Shown here: one piece after another, positions 7,521 to 15,905 of the stretch
How positions within the stretch are numbered: the first letter of the stretch is position 1
Layout of the letters: each line of letters opens with the position of its first letter
The notes under the pieces: model-generated
What the model was told of the DNA's origin: nothing
What the model saw: the letters and a program-made list of their open reading frames with translations, nothing else
Databases searched by the model: none
Translations under genes and position numbers: made by a program
Assembly: GCA_035702805.1 (NCBI GenBank)
Contig: DASSZN010000182.1
Coordinates: forward strand, 1-26,022
Reading direction: 5' to 3'
From: DASSZN01 sp035702805
GTDB taxonomy: Bacteria; Chloroflexota; Chloroflexia; Thermomicrobiales; Thermomicrobiaceae
DNA length: 26,022 nucleotides

Positions 7521-8631
7521 ATGATCGAGAATCTCGAACTCACCGTCTCCGGCATCCTCGAGCGCCTCGACCGGATCGGGGTGCGTCTTTGACTTGCCCG
7601 CGAAAGAGCGGGAGATCAACGAGCTCGAGGCCGCCAGCGGCGAGCCGGAGTTCTGGAACGACGCGCAGCACGCCCAGCGCGTGATGCGCCGCCTGAGCGG
7701 ACTGCGCCAGCAGGTCGAGCGCTGGAGTGATCTGCGGCGCCAGGCGGCGGACCTCCGGGAGCTCGTCGAGCTGGCGGGCGGCGACGAGGAGATGCAGGCC
7801 GAGATCGCGAGCGAGACCGAGCGGGTGCTCGACGGTCTGAACCAGCTCGAGCTCGAGTTGCTCCTGAACGGCCCCTGGGACGACCACGACGCGATCCTCG
7901 CCGTCCACGCCGGAACCGGCGGCGTCGATGCGCAGGACTGGGCCGAGATGTTGATGCGCATGTACCTGCGCTGGGCCACACGCAACGGGTTCAAGGCCGA
8001 GGTGCTCGACACGACCGAGGGCGAGGAGGCCGGCATCAAGAGCGTCACGCTCGAGATCCGGGGACCGAACGCGTACGGCTACGCCAAGGGCGAGGCCGGC
8101 ACGCACCGGCTGGTGCGCCTGTCGCCATTTGACGCCGCGCACCGCCGCCATACGGCCTTCGCTCTGGTCGAGGTTTTGCCGCAGGCGGACGACGACGATG
8201 CTGAGACGCCCATCCGGGATGACGACCTGCGGATCGACACCTACCGCTCGTCCGGCGCCGGCGGCCAGCACGTCAACAAGACCGATTCGGCCGTGCGCAT
8301 CACCCACCTTCCGACCGGGATCGTCGTCACCTGCCAGAACGAGCGGTCGCAGATCCAGAACCGCGAGACAGCCATGAAGATCCTGCGCGCGCGCCTCGCC
8401 GAGCTGGCGGTCCGGCAGCGCGAGGAGGAGCAGGCGCGCCTCAAGGGCGAGCACGTGGCCGCGGGGTGGGGCAACCGCATCCGCTCGTACGTCCTGCAGC
8501 CCTACACCATGGTGACCGACCATCGCACGGAGCACAGCACCGGCAACGTCCAGGCGGTGCTCGAGGGCGAGATCGAGCCGTTCATCGAGGCGTACCTGCA
8601 CCAGCAACTGGGTGAGGAGCAGGAGACGTAG
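7521..8631 (+). CDS. prfB: Peptide chain release factor 2, programmed +1 frameshift
   Basis: The first 23 codons from ATG 7521 (an in-frame ATG at 7512 is an alternative) run to CTT followed by TGA at 7590-7592. Skipping T7590 moves ribosomes to the +1 frame at GAC 7591, which continues to TAG at 8631, giving 369 residues. This is the classic RF2 autoregulatory frameshift: RF2 recognises UGA, so low RF2 favours shifting. The protein has SPF (residues 201-203), the RF2 stop-codon recognition tripeptide for UGA and UAA, and GGQ (247-249), which triggers peptidyl-tRNA hydrolysis. The N-terminal helical domain is typical (LPAKEREINELEAASGEPEF). Not a pseudogene: the disrupted frame is the regulated form. 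Confidence 0.96.
7578..7593 (+). promoter_or_regulatory. RF2 +1 frameshift site with internal Shine-Dalgarno
   Basis: GGGGTG (7578-7583) resembles a Shine-Dalgarno. It is separated by the three bases CGT from the slippery codon and stop, CTT-TGA-C (7587-7593). The arrangement and 3-nt spacing match the E. coli prfB recoding site. Confidence 0.93.
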
Positions 8632-9060
8632 TCCCGACGCCCGGTCATCCTGGTGGCGGAACTTCGGCTGCCGTGTATTCCCGGCCTGCCGGCTGGAGCC
8701 CGTCGGCGCCGCGGCACCGCCGGGGTCTGCGGTCACGGACTTCGCCTGCCGCATCACGTTCCGCTTCGCGGGCGACGTGCCGCGGACTACGGTGCGTGTA
8801 GAAGTCCATCACCGCACCGCCTGCGTGGCGACGACCGACGCCGTACGCGTACGCTTCGGCGCCGCAGCCCACACATCCGCGTGAGTTGCCCCGTCGCCGT
8901 GACCGCGCACCTCCACCTCCCCGTGGTCGATGTGCTCCAGTGCTTGCGTGCTACGAGCCGGGCGGAGACACCCTTTCCCGTGTGAGCGATAGGTGTGCTT
9001 CCTGGACGCCTGGCGACCGGTGAGCAGGCTCACGCTGGGCGCCGGCAACGCCCCGCAACC
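8632..9060. other. 429-bp gap with no recognisable gene
   Basis: Between prfB and the hrcA promoter I see no convincing gene. Short open frames on both strands have no ribosome binding sites and no recognisable motifs, and their composition is what high GC produces. The most prominent sequence feature is a perfect 12-bp palindrome CGTACGCGTACG (8842-8853). No tRNA fold, SRP RNA loop or known riboswitch core was recognised. A small RNA or decayed gene cannot be excluded. Confidence 0.5.
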
Positions 9061-9089
9061 TTGACACGACCGGTATCAACTGGTATCCT
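9061..9089 (+). promoter_or_regulatory. hrcA-grpE-dnaK promoter
   Basis: A perfect -35 TTGACA (9061-9066), 17 bp, then -10 TATCCT (9084-9089), with TG just upstream (extended -10). The predicted start near 9096 falls at the edge of the CIRCE operator, so repressor binding would block initiation. This is a housekeeping-type promoter. Confidence 0.88.
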
Positions 9090-9096
9090 CCCGGTG

Positions 9097-9123
9097 TTAG
9101 CACTCCGGAGGTGAGAGTGCTAA
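9097..9123 (+). promoter_or_regulatory. CIRCE operator, HrcA binding site
   Basis: TTAGCACTC (9097-9105), nine bases, then GAGTGCTAA (9115-9123): a perfect 9-N9-9 inverted repeat identical to the CIRCE consensus. It lies directly after the -10 box and 13 bp before the hrcA ATG. HrcA encoded downstream is the expected repressor, so the operon should be autoregulated and heat-inducible. Confidence 0.97.
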
Positions 9124-9136
9124 TCCGGAGTGAACG

Positions 9137-10183
9137 ATGCAGGACGTACTCAGCGAGCGGCAGCACACCATCCTCAAGCTCATCGTCCAGGAGTACATCC
9201 GGACGGGACGGGCGATCGGCTCGAAGGCACTGCTGGAGCGCTTCCGGCTGGGCGTGAGCCCGGCCACGGTGCGCAACGAGATGGGCGAACTGGAGGGCCA
9301 GCAGTACTTGGTCCACCGGCACACGTCGGCGGGGCGGGTGCCGACGGACCGCGCGTACCGCTACTACGTCGAGTGCGTGCTCGAGGACGCCTGGCTGCCG
9401 GAGACGGAGCAGATCACGATCCGGCACCAGTTCGGCCAGGTCGAGATGCAGCTCGAGGCCTGGGCCAAGCTGGCGGCGACCATCGCGGCCGACCTGTCGG
9501 GCAACATGGCCCTGGTGACGCCACCGCGAGGTCGGGTCGAGCGCCTGCGCCACTTCGAGCTGATCAGCCTGCGCGACCACGTCGTGCTGCTGATCGTGGT
9601 CACGCAGGCGGGCGCCGTCCGCGAGGTCATCCTGCCTCAGAGCGAGCCGGTGCTGCAGCCGGAGCTGAGCGCGTTGAGCCAGCGGCTGAACGCGGAGCTG
9701 AGCAACCTGAACACGTCCCAGATGCTGGAGCGGGCAGCGGGCACGTCCGGTCTGGCTGGCACCGTGCTGCGGCACATCGCCGAGGCGATGCGCGTCGTAC
9801 AGCAGGAGAGTCAGAGCGAGCTGGTCTCCGAGGGGCTCGATCGCGTGCTCCAGCAGCCGGAGTTGACCCAGAGCGCGATGGCCCATCGCTTGCTCGAAAT
9901 GCTGCGCGGCGGGGTGATCCTGTCGGAACTGCTGCCCCAGCTGGAGATCGACGGCGATGTCCAGGTGATCATCGGCTCGGAGAACCGCTCCAAGGACCTC
10001 CAGCCCTTCGGCGTGGTGGTATCGACGTACGGCTCCGGTGACGAGATCACCGGCGTGCTCGGGGTCGTCGGACCGACGCGGATGCCCTATGGGCGCTCGA
10101 TCTCCGCGGTGCGGTTCCTCTCACACCTCCTGAGCGAGTTGCTGCGGGATATCTACGAAGCGGAAACGGATTCGACGGCCTGA
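9137..10183 (+). CDS. hrcA: Heat-inducible transcription repressor HrcA
   Basis: 348 residues, the normal HrcA length, starting at an ATG 13 bp after the CIRCE element with CGGAG as ribosome site. The N-terminal winged helix is clear (LSERQHTILKLIVQEYI, then SPATVRNEMGELE and RHTSAGRVPTDRAYRYYV, roughly residues 4-80). The rest is the HrcA dimerisation and inserted domain, ending with the typical GVVGPTRMPYGRSISAVRFLS. It represses class I heat-shock genes through CIRCE; in studied bacteria GroEL keeps HrcA active, so misfolded protein releases repression. First gene of the operon with grpE and dnaK. No CIRCE-bearing groESL is visible in the window. Confidence 0.97.
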   Translation: MQDVLSERQHTILKLIVQEYIRTGRAIGSKALLERFRLGVSPATVRNEMGELEGQQYLVHRHTSAGRVPTDRAYRYYVECVLEDAWLPETEQITIRHQFGQVEMQLEAWAKLAATIAADLSGNMALVTPPRGRVERLRHFELISLRDHVVLLIVVTQAGAVREVILPQSEPVLQPELSALSQRLNAELSNLNTSQMLERAAGTSGLAGTVLRHIAEAMRVVQQESQSELVSEGLDRVLQQPELTQSAMAHRLLEMLRGGVILSELLPQLEIDGDVQVIIGSENRSKDLQPFGVVVSTYGSGDEITGVLGVVGPTRMPYGRSISAVRFLSHLLSELLRDIYEAETDSTA

Positions 10184-10206
10184 GCCACGAGGGGGTTCTC
10201 CACCAG

Positions 10207-10836
10207 ATGGCGCAACGACACGAGCCGGGTGACGGCTCCTCTAATCCCGAGCAGGCGACCGACGGACAACCGGATCAGCGCGCGCGAGCGGGCTTCGACG
10301 GCCCGCCCGGCGAGCAACCGGCGTCCGAGTCGGCCGCGCAGGTACCGGACGAGGACACACTGTTGAACGAACTGCTACAGGAGCGCGCCCGCGCCGCCGA
10401 GTACCTGGATCAGGCCCAGCGGGCCCGCGCCGAGATGATCAACTACCGGCGCCGCATGGAGCAGGAGATGCAGCAGGTTCGCCAGCACGCGGGTGAGCGG
10501 ATGCTGACGCGCATCCTGCCGGTGCTGGACGACTTTCACCGGGCGATCCAGGCGGTCCCGGCGGAGCAGGCATCCGAGCCCTGGGTCCAGGGAGTCCACC
10601 TCATCGAGCGCAAGCTCTGGACGGTGCTGGAGGCCGAAGGGGTGCGGCCGATCGAGGCGGTCGGCCGACGATTCGATCCCAGCCTCCACGAGGCGGTCAC
10701 GGTAGAGGAGGGGGACGGCGAGGCCGACACGGTGGTCCAGGAGTTCCAGCGTGGCTACACCCTCCACGAGCGCGTGCTGCGCCCCGCCATGGTCAAGGTC
10801 GGTCGGGGGAGCGGGCGCACGGCAGACGGTAACTAG
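10207..10836 (+). CDS. grpE: GrpE nucleotide exchange factor
   Basis: 209 residues. The first 45 or so residues are disordered and rich in Gly, Pro, Gln and Glu. A long coiled-coil helix follows (about 50-100, containing YLDQAQRARAEMINYRRRMEQE), then the compact beta domain with the GrpE signature region (GVRPIEAVGRRFDPSLHEAV, and EFQRGYTLHERVLRPAMVKV). GrpE dimers release ADP from DnaK. The gene starts 23 bp after hrcA and ends 53 bp before dnaK, under the same CIRCE-controlled promoter. In thermophiles the long helix also acts as a thermosensor; nothing unusual is seen here. Confidence 0.96.
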   Translation: MAQRHEPGDGSSNPEQATDGQPDQRARAGFDGPPGEQPASESAAQVPDEDTLLNELLQERARAAEYLDQAQRARAEMINYRRRMEQEMQQVRQHAGERMLTRILPVLDDFHRAIQAVPAEQASEPWVQGVHLIERKLWTVLEAEGVRPIEAVGRRFDPSLHEAVTVEEGDGEADTVVQEFQRGYTLHERVLRPAMVKVGRGSGRTADGN

Positions 10837-10889
10837 CGGGCGGGCCGGCGTTCCCGGCGGCACGTGCAGCACGGAAGGATAGACAATCG

Positions 10890-12803
10890 ATGGCACGCAC
10901 AATTGGCATCGACCTCGGCACCACGAACTCGGTGATGGCGATCATCGAGGGCGGCGAGCCGACGGTGATCGCGAACGCGGAGGGCGAGCGGCTGACCCCC
11001 TCGGTCGTGGCGTTCACCAGCGGCGGGGAGCGGCTCGTCGGGCGCTTCGCCAAGCGCCAGGCGGTGACCAACCCCAAGAACACGGTCTTCTCCGTCAAGC
11101 GCTTCATGGGGCGTCGCTTTGACGACCCGTCGGTGCAGCGCGACCTGAAGCTGGTCCCCTACGAGGTGCGCAAGGCGCAGAACGGCGGCATCGAGATCAA
11201 GCTGGGCGACCGCTGGTACAGCCCGCCCGAGATCTCGGCGATGATCCTGCAGAAGCTCAAGACGGACGCGGAGGCCTACCTCGGCGACACGGTCGACAAG
11301 GTGGTCATCACCGTTCCGGCCTACTTCGACGACAGCCAGCGCAACGCCACCAAGGATGCCGGCCGCATCGCCGGCCTGGAGGTCCTGCGCATCATCAACG
11401 AGCCCACCGCCTCGGCCCTGGCCTACGGCCTGGACAAGAAAGAGGACGAGCAGATCGCCGTCTACGACCTCGGCGGCGGCACCTACGACATCTCGATCCT
11501 CGACCTTTCCGAGGGCGTGTTCCAGGTGCTGGCCACCAACGGCGACACCCACCTGGGCGGCGACGACTTCGACCAGCGCATCATCGAATGGCTGGCAGAC
11601 GAGTTCAAGCGCCAGGAGGGGATCGACCTTCGCGGCGACCGCATGGCGCTGCAGCGCCTCAAGGAAGCGGCCGAGAAGGCCAAGATCGAGCTCTCCAGCA
11701 CGCAGCAGACCGAGATCAATCTGCCGTTCGTCACCGCGGATGCCAGCGGGCCGAAGCACCTGAACATCACGCTGACGCGCTCCAAGCTCGAGCAGCTCGT
11801 CGGCGACCTCGTCCAGGGCACGGTGCCGCCGATGGAGGCGGCGCTCAAGGACGCCGAACTGCCCAAGAGCAAGATCGACGAGGTGCTGCTCGTCGGCGGT
11901 CAGACGCGCATGCCGGCCGTCCAGCGCAAGGTCGCCGAGTTCTTCGGCAAGGAACCCCACAAGGGCATCAACCCGGACGAGGTGGTGGCCATCGGCGCGG
12001 CGATCCAGGCCGGTGTGCTCGGCGGCGAGGTCAAGGACGTCCTGCTACTGGACGTCACCCCGCTGACCCTCTCGATCGAGACCCTCGGCGGCGTGTCGAC
12101 CCCGCTCATCGAGCGCAACACGACCATCCCGACTCGCAAGAGCCAGATCTTCACCACCGCGTCGGATAACCAGACGCAGGTCGAGATCCACGTCGTGCAG
12201 GGCGAGCGCCCGATGGCGACCGACAACAAGAGCCTCGGCCGCTTCATCCTGGACGGGATCCCGCCGGCGCCGCGCGGTGTGCCGAAGATCGAGGTGACCT
12301 TCGACATCGATGCCAACGGCATCCTCAACGTGACGGCCCGCGACCAGGCAACCGGTCGAGAGCAGAAGATCACCATCACCGCCTCCAGCGGCCTGACCGA
12401 GAATGAGATTCAGCGGATGGTCCGCGAGGCGGAGTCGCACGCCAACGAGGACAAGGAGCGCCGGGAGGCGATCGAGTTCCGCAACCAGGCCGAGTCGATG
12501 ACCTACCAGGCCGAGCGCACGCTGGCGGACTACGGCGACAAGATCCCATCCGAGTTGAAGGCCGACCTGGAGGGCAAGATCGCGGCCGTGCGCGACGTGC
12601 TGGAGCACGACCGGGAGAACATCACGCGCCTGCGCAGCGTCTACGAGGAGATGACGCAGACGCTGTCGAAGGTTGGCACCTCGATGTACGAGCAGGCCGG
12701 CTCGACCGGCGCCACGACCGAGGGGCAGCCGGGCGCCGAGCAACCCCCCGAGGACGAGGCGACCGTGGAGGGGGAGTTCCGCGAGGTGCACCACGAGGGG
12801 TAG
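10890..12803 (+). CDS. dnaK: Chaperone DnaK (Hsp70)
   Basis: 637 residues with GGAAGGA about 10 nt before the ATG. ATPase domain: IGIDLGTTNSVM near the N-terminus (phosphate 1), VYDLGGGTYDIS (about 191-202, phosphate 2) and LLVGGQTRMPAVQ (about 333-345, adenosine). The substrate-binding domain follows the DVTPLTLSIETLGG linker region. The C-terminal lid ends in an acidic tail (ATVEGEFREV), the usual DnaK ending. It binds exposed hydrophobic segments in cytosolic proteins and cycles with DnaJ and GrpE. Third gene of the CIRCE operon. dnaJ, which often follows dnaK, is absent here; a hairpin and convergent genes come next. Confidence 0.98.
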   Translation: MARTIGIDLGTTNSVMAIIEGGEPTVIANAEGERLTPSVVAFTSGGERLVGRFAKRQAVTNPKNTVFSVKRFMGRRFDDPSVQRDLKLVPYEVRKAQNGGIEIKLGDRWYSPPEISAMILQKLKTDAEAYLGDTVDKVVITVPAYFDDSQRNATKDAGRIAGLEVLRIINEPTASALAYGLDKKEDEQIAVYDLGGGTYDISILDLSEGVFQVLATNGDTHLGGDDFDQRIIEWLADEFKRQEGIDLRGDRMALQRLKEAAEKAKIELSSTQQTEINLPFVTADASGPKHLNITLTRSKLEQLVGDLVQGTVPPMEAALKDAELPKSKIDEVLLVGGQTRMPAVQRKVAEFFGKEPHKGINPDEVVAIGAAIQAGVLGGEVKDVLLLDVTPLTLSIETLGGVSTPLIERNTTIPTRKSQIFTTASDNQTQVEIHVVQGERPMATDNKSLGRFILDGIPPAPRGVPKIEVTFDIDANGILNVTARDQATGREQKITITASSGLTENEIQRMVREAESHANEDKERREAIEFRNQAESMTYQAERTLADYGDKIPSELKADLEGKIAAVRDVLEHDRENITRLRSVYEEMTQTLSKVGTSMYEQAGSTGATTEGQPGAEQPPEDEATVEGEFREVHHEG

Positions 12804-12837
12804 CCACGCGGTCGGTCAAGCATAGTCGGTGACGGCA

Positions 12838-12871
12838 CGACGCCGCCGGGATAAATGTCCCGGCGGCGTCG
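12838..12871. terminator. Terminator hairpin after dnaK
   Basis: Perfect 14-bp stem (12838-12851 with 12858-12871) around a TAAATG loop, 35 bp after the dnaK stop. No T tract follows, so termination strength is uncertain, but stem length and placement are convincing. Confidence 0.75.
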
Positions 12872-12897
12872 CAGTGTCCGCGGCATCAACGTGAAAC

Positions 12898-12920
12898 GGG
12901 GGAGCGCAAGACGCTCCCCC
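12898..12920 (-). terminator. Terminator hairpin for the minus-strand operon
   Basis: Nine-base-pair stem GGGGGAGCG/CGCTCCCCC with a 5-nt loop. On the minus strand it lies 33 nt after the stop of the 12953 gene and is followed by GTTTC. It forms a pair with the dnaK terminator between convergent operons. Confidence 0.65.
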
Positions 12921-12952
12921 GCGCGTGCATCGTCGGTGGGGACCGTCCGGCC

Positions 12953-14104
12953 TCAGTGAGCGGTCAGGAACTCCAGGTTCGCCAGCGGGACGCTCACGCG
13001 TTCGCCGCTTGCCGTCTCAACCTCAGCCACTTCGCGTGGACCACCGGCGGCAAACTCGGTGAAGCTCCCCGACCGGCAGACGACGACCGTGCCAAGTTGG
13101 GCGGGATCGACCAGCCGGGCGTGCAAGCCGTCGGCCGGTCCGATGTGAGGCACCGGCCGGTCCTCCGGGGCGGGAGCCGCCGACAGGTACAGGTAGGGCC
13201 ACCCCTCGTCAACTCCGGCGCGCCCGGTCAAGATGGTCGCCGGCTGTCCCTCATGCTGCATCAGGAAGTCGAAGACCGGCGCGGCCATGGGACGGCGTCC
13301 GAATCCCTCGGTGATGAACACGGTGATCGGTACGCGATCAACCTCGGCGATGAGGGCCACGTCCCCCGGACCGCTGCGCCAGAAGCGTTCAACGGCCGGT
13401 TCACTCCCCGGGAAGACCGCGCGGCGGATCTCTCCCTCGCTGATGCTCCCCATGATGACGGCGAGCGCCCCGACCTCCGCCAGCCGACGGATCGTCGCCG
13501 AGCCGGCGGTCATGCCCGCGAGAACCACCGCGCCCCGCAGATCTTCACCGATTGCGTCCGCGGTGAGCTCGCGGTCGGCTCGATCGATCGCCGCCCGGAC
13601 GGGTCCTACCACGGCCGCGCCAAGTCCGAACGCGCCGCGCACGCGGGCTCCACCCGTGCTGATCAGGGCGCCGCGGTCGTCGACCAGCGCCTCAACCTGG
13701 CCGAACACCAGGGACTGGAGCTCAAACTGCGTCGTGGCCGGGTGCAGGATGGCCGTTCCGGCCGTCTCGTCAATTTCCGTGACGGTACCCGCGAACGGTG
13801 CGTTCGCCGCCGCCGTGCGCAGGCCCCGTCGCGCACGGGCGACCGCCTCGCCGGCCTCGAACGTCGACCCGATCGGCTTGGTGAGGTACTGCGCGATCGA
13901 TGCGGGCGGTACGCCGAGCTCACGGGCCAGGTGGAGCGTCATCACACGGCCCGACGGCGCGGACGCCACGGCGATCGAGCGTTTCGGATCGACCGCGTCT
14001 CCGACGTGGACCGAGACCGTCCCCGGGACATCCATCGCGCGTTCGACCACGTACTGAGCGCCCTCGACGATCACCGGCTCGGTGCCGGCCAGTCGCGCGA
14101 CCAT
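12953..14104 (-). CDS. Uncharacterised protein with barrel-sandwich-like N-terminal region
   Basis: 383 residues from the ATG at 14104, which follows GAGGAG; the longer frame to 14140 would overlap the upstream gene without a better site. Residues about 40-130 read like a split barrel-sandwich (lipoyl-like) fold: VSVHVGDAVDPKRSIA, then GSTFEAGEAVARARRG and APFAGTVTEIDETAGTAIL. Such folds occur in biotinyl domains and in RnfC/NqrA-type proteins, but no lipoyl or biotin lysine motif is evident. The middle has a Gly- and Ala-rich alpha/beta pattern (GAVVLAGMTAGSATIRRLAEVGALAVIMG). The C-terminal end ERVSVPLANLEFL is probably a small beta barrel. There is no signal peptide or membrane segment. 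It lies 16 bp after the MutL-like gene, so they are probably made together. I do not recognise its function. Confidence 0.75.
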   Translation of the reverse strand: MVARLAGTEPVIVEGAQYVVERAMDVPGTVSVHVGDAVDPKRSIAVASAPSGRVMTLHLARELGVPPASIAQYLTKPIGSTFEAGEAVARARRGLRTAAANAPFAGTVTEIDETAGTAILHPATTQFELQSLVFGQVEALVDDRGALISTGGARVRGAFGLGAAVVGPVRAAIDRADRELTADAIGEDLRGAVVLAGMTAGSATIRRLAEVGALAVIMGSISEGEIRRAVFPGSEPAVERFWRSGPGDVALIAEVDRVPITVFITEGFGRRPMAAPVFDFLMQHEGQPATILTGRAGVDEGWPYLYLSAAPAPEDRPVPHIGPADGLHARLVDPAQLGTVVVCRSGSFTEFAAGGPREVAEVETASGERVSVPLANLEFLTAH

Positions 14105-14120
14105 CTGCCCTACTCCTCGT

Positions 14121-15890
14121 TCACTCAGCCCGGCCGCCAAGGTCGGCGATCCAGGTCTTTAGCCGCGCCATGCGCGTTTCGGGGTCGTCGGGCAGCGTCA
14201 CCGGACGACCCCGCGCGTCGATGATGATGCCGAGGTCGCCACCGGCCAACTGCTGCTCGCCCGACAGGACCACCGGCTGACCGGGAACGCGATGACCAAT
14301 CGAGAAGTCGGGGTCCGGTTCCAGGGTGAGGGTCGCCGTCTCGGTCTCTCCCAGCGGGAGACGCTGGATGTTCCCGTAGGGCACGCTGAAGCGCCGCTCC
14401 TCACCGCCGGCGTAGGTGATCGTGCCGCGCACCGCGAGCGCTCCCTCAGCCCCATGGCCCCGGATGACGATGCACGTCCCGACCGGCATGAGCACGTCCT
14501 GCTCGACAACGTCCCGCGCGAAGACCGGATCGTCGGTCGCGATCGCGCCGGCCGCCGGTACCAGCCCCTCGGGATCGTGCGCCAGGGAGCAAACGCCGTC
14601 CTCGGGATCCGGCTGCAGCCCGTCCAGCAGAGCCAGCAGGGGAAGCGTCAGATCGGGCTGTGTGAACCAGGGCCCCACCGCCATGAGGCCGATCGGCAGT
14701 CCGGGCGCCAGCCCACTCTCCGTCAGCAAGGTAGCCAGGACCTCCCGATGGAAAGCCGCAGCAACGAGGCGATCGGACACCGCCTCCAGTTCGGCGAAGG
14801 GCCGCAGCGCGCGGTTGAGCGCCCACTCGGTGATCTCGTCGCTCGACACCCGGAACGGCAGCCAGCGCGCCACCCGCTCGGGCGCCAGGGTGATCAGGTT
14901 GCGGGCACCGAGACCGGTGTCGAGGTCGGGTCGGGCCGCGGCGATCGACTCGTCGCCGATCACGCCGTAGATGCCGACACCGTCCGCGATCGCGACACTC
15001 ACCACGTTGCGCTGCGTACGCCGGCTCAAGAAAGTGGCGATCGCCTGGTGGGCGCGCGTGCGATCGACGAAGCCGGCGCTTGCCGCCAGGCGCATGCCGG
15101 GAGCTTCGGCGACGCGCCGCCCGTACTCGTCGCGAAGCTCGGACTCCAGGGCCGCGGCTATCTCACGGACGTCGTACTCCGCGGGGTCGATCCCGCTCAG
15201 GTCCAGTGTGTTGCCGAGTTCGACCGCGGCCGTCTGCTGATGCGCGTCGTCGCCGACGATGATGCCCTGCTTGATGGCAACCTCGCGCGCCGCGTCGGCC
15301 ACGGCATCGAGAACGGCCGTCCAGTCGTCAGTCGTCCCACCGGCATACACCAGGATGACCGACGACGGACGGGACGCGCGCAGCCAGGCGCGCACCGCGG
15401 ACGGCGAGAGCGCCTCCTGCCCTCCGGGTAGCAGGTCGAATGACGTGGTCAGGCTCGTTGGGGTGCGCCGAGCGGCGGCTGCCAGGGTTCGCGCGAGGTC
15501 GGAGCCACCGACGGAGATCAGGGCCGCCCGCACGCGCGAGATCGGCGTCCCGGTGAGGTAGACGGCGTCGACACCCGCGTCCGTGCCCTGCTCCGGCACC
15601 AGGATCCGGTCGCCGTCGCGCAGCCTGCGCCCGGTGCCGGTCTCGAGCTGCTCGATGGCCGCCGCGATGCCCGCCGCCGCGTCATCAATGGGAGGAAGTA
15701 CCGTGGATCGGCTGGATCCCAGAGCAACGAAGCGCGGCGTTCCCTCGACGAGGTCGAACAGGAGCGCGCGCGTGACGGCGCGATCGATGCTGATCACGAG
15801 CGACGACGTGCGGGTCATCGACCCCGACCGCCCGGAGCCGGCCCGGGGGCCCAGTCCGGTGTCGGTCGTTTCCTCGAGGTACTGTGCCAC
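14121..15890 (-). CDS. MutL-like (glutamate mutase-associated) degenerate ASKHA protein
   Basis: 589 residues from the GTG at 15890, preceded by GAGGG; an internal ATG at codon 25 (MTRTSSLVIS) is an alternative. The pattern after residue 30 (SLVISIDRAVTRALLFDLVEG, then RLRDGDRILVP and TGTPISRVRAALISVGG) resembles the MutL family, named after the protein accompanying glutamate mutase and related to the actin/Hsp70/sugar-kinase fold. The canonical phosphate loop DxGxTxTK is replaced by D36-RAVTR without the glycine, and no clear second DxGG loop is seen, so nucleotide hydrolysis is doubtful. No mutase gene is nearby. The C-terminal SVPYGNIQRLPL recalls a short segment near the end of the downstream protein. 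Middle gene of a three-gene cluster with a zinc-ribbon protein. Function unknown; family assignment moderate. Confidence 0.75.
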   Translation of the reverse strand: MAQYLEETTDTGLGPRAGSGRSGSMTRTSSLVISIDRAVTRALLFDLVEGTPRFVALGSSRSTVLPPIDDAAAGIAAAIEQLETGTGRRLRDGDRILVPEQGTDAGVDAVYLTGTPISRVRAALISVGGSDLARTLAAAARRTPTSLTTSFDLLPGGQEALSPSAVRAWLRASRPSSVILVYAGGTTDDWTAVLDAVADAAREVAIKQGIIVGDDAHQQTAAVELGNTLDLSGIDPAEYDVREIAAALESELRDEYGRRVAEAPGMRLAASAGFVDRTRAHQAIATFLSRRTQRNVVSVAIADGVGIYGVIGDESIAAARPDLDTGLGARNLITLAPERVARWLPFRVSSDEITEWALNRALRPFAELEAVSDRLVAAAFHREVLATLLTESGLAPGLPIGLMAVGPWFTQPDLTLPLLALLDGLQPDPEDGVCSLAHDPEGLVPAAGAIATDDPVFARDVVEQDVLMPVGTCIVIRGHGAEGALAVRGTITYAGGEERRFSVPYGNIQRLPLGETETATLTLEPDPDFSIGHRVPGQPVVLSGEQQLAGGDLGIIIDARGRPVTLPDDPETRMARLKTWIADLGGRAE

Positions 15891-15905
15891 TTCGTTCCCT
15901 CGTCT

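Noticed and set aside
7521..7592. prfB as a frameshifted pseudogene
   Set aside because: The CTT-TGA-C site and pseudo Shine-Dalgarno are the functional RF2 recoding signal, and both protein motifs are intact.
8612..8985. Small plus-strand frames after prfB
   Set aside because: No ribosome site and no recognisable domain; composition typical of random high-GC frames.
10833..11960. 375-residue minus-strand open frame
   Set aside because: Antisense to dnaK; DnaK-antisense frames are a well-known false call.
12956..14224. 422-residue plus-strand open frame
   Set aside because: Antisense to the barrel-sandwich-like gene, with no ribosome site and no recognisable motif.
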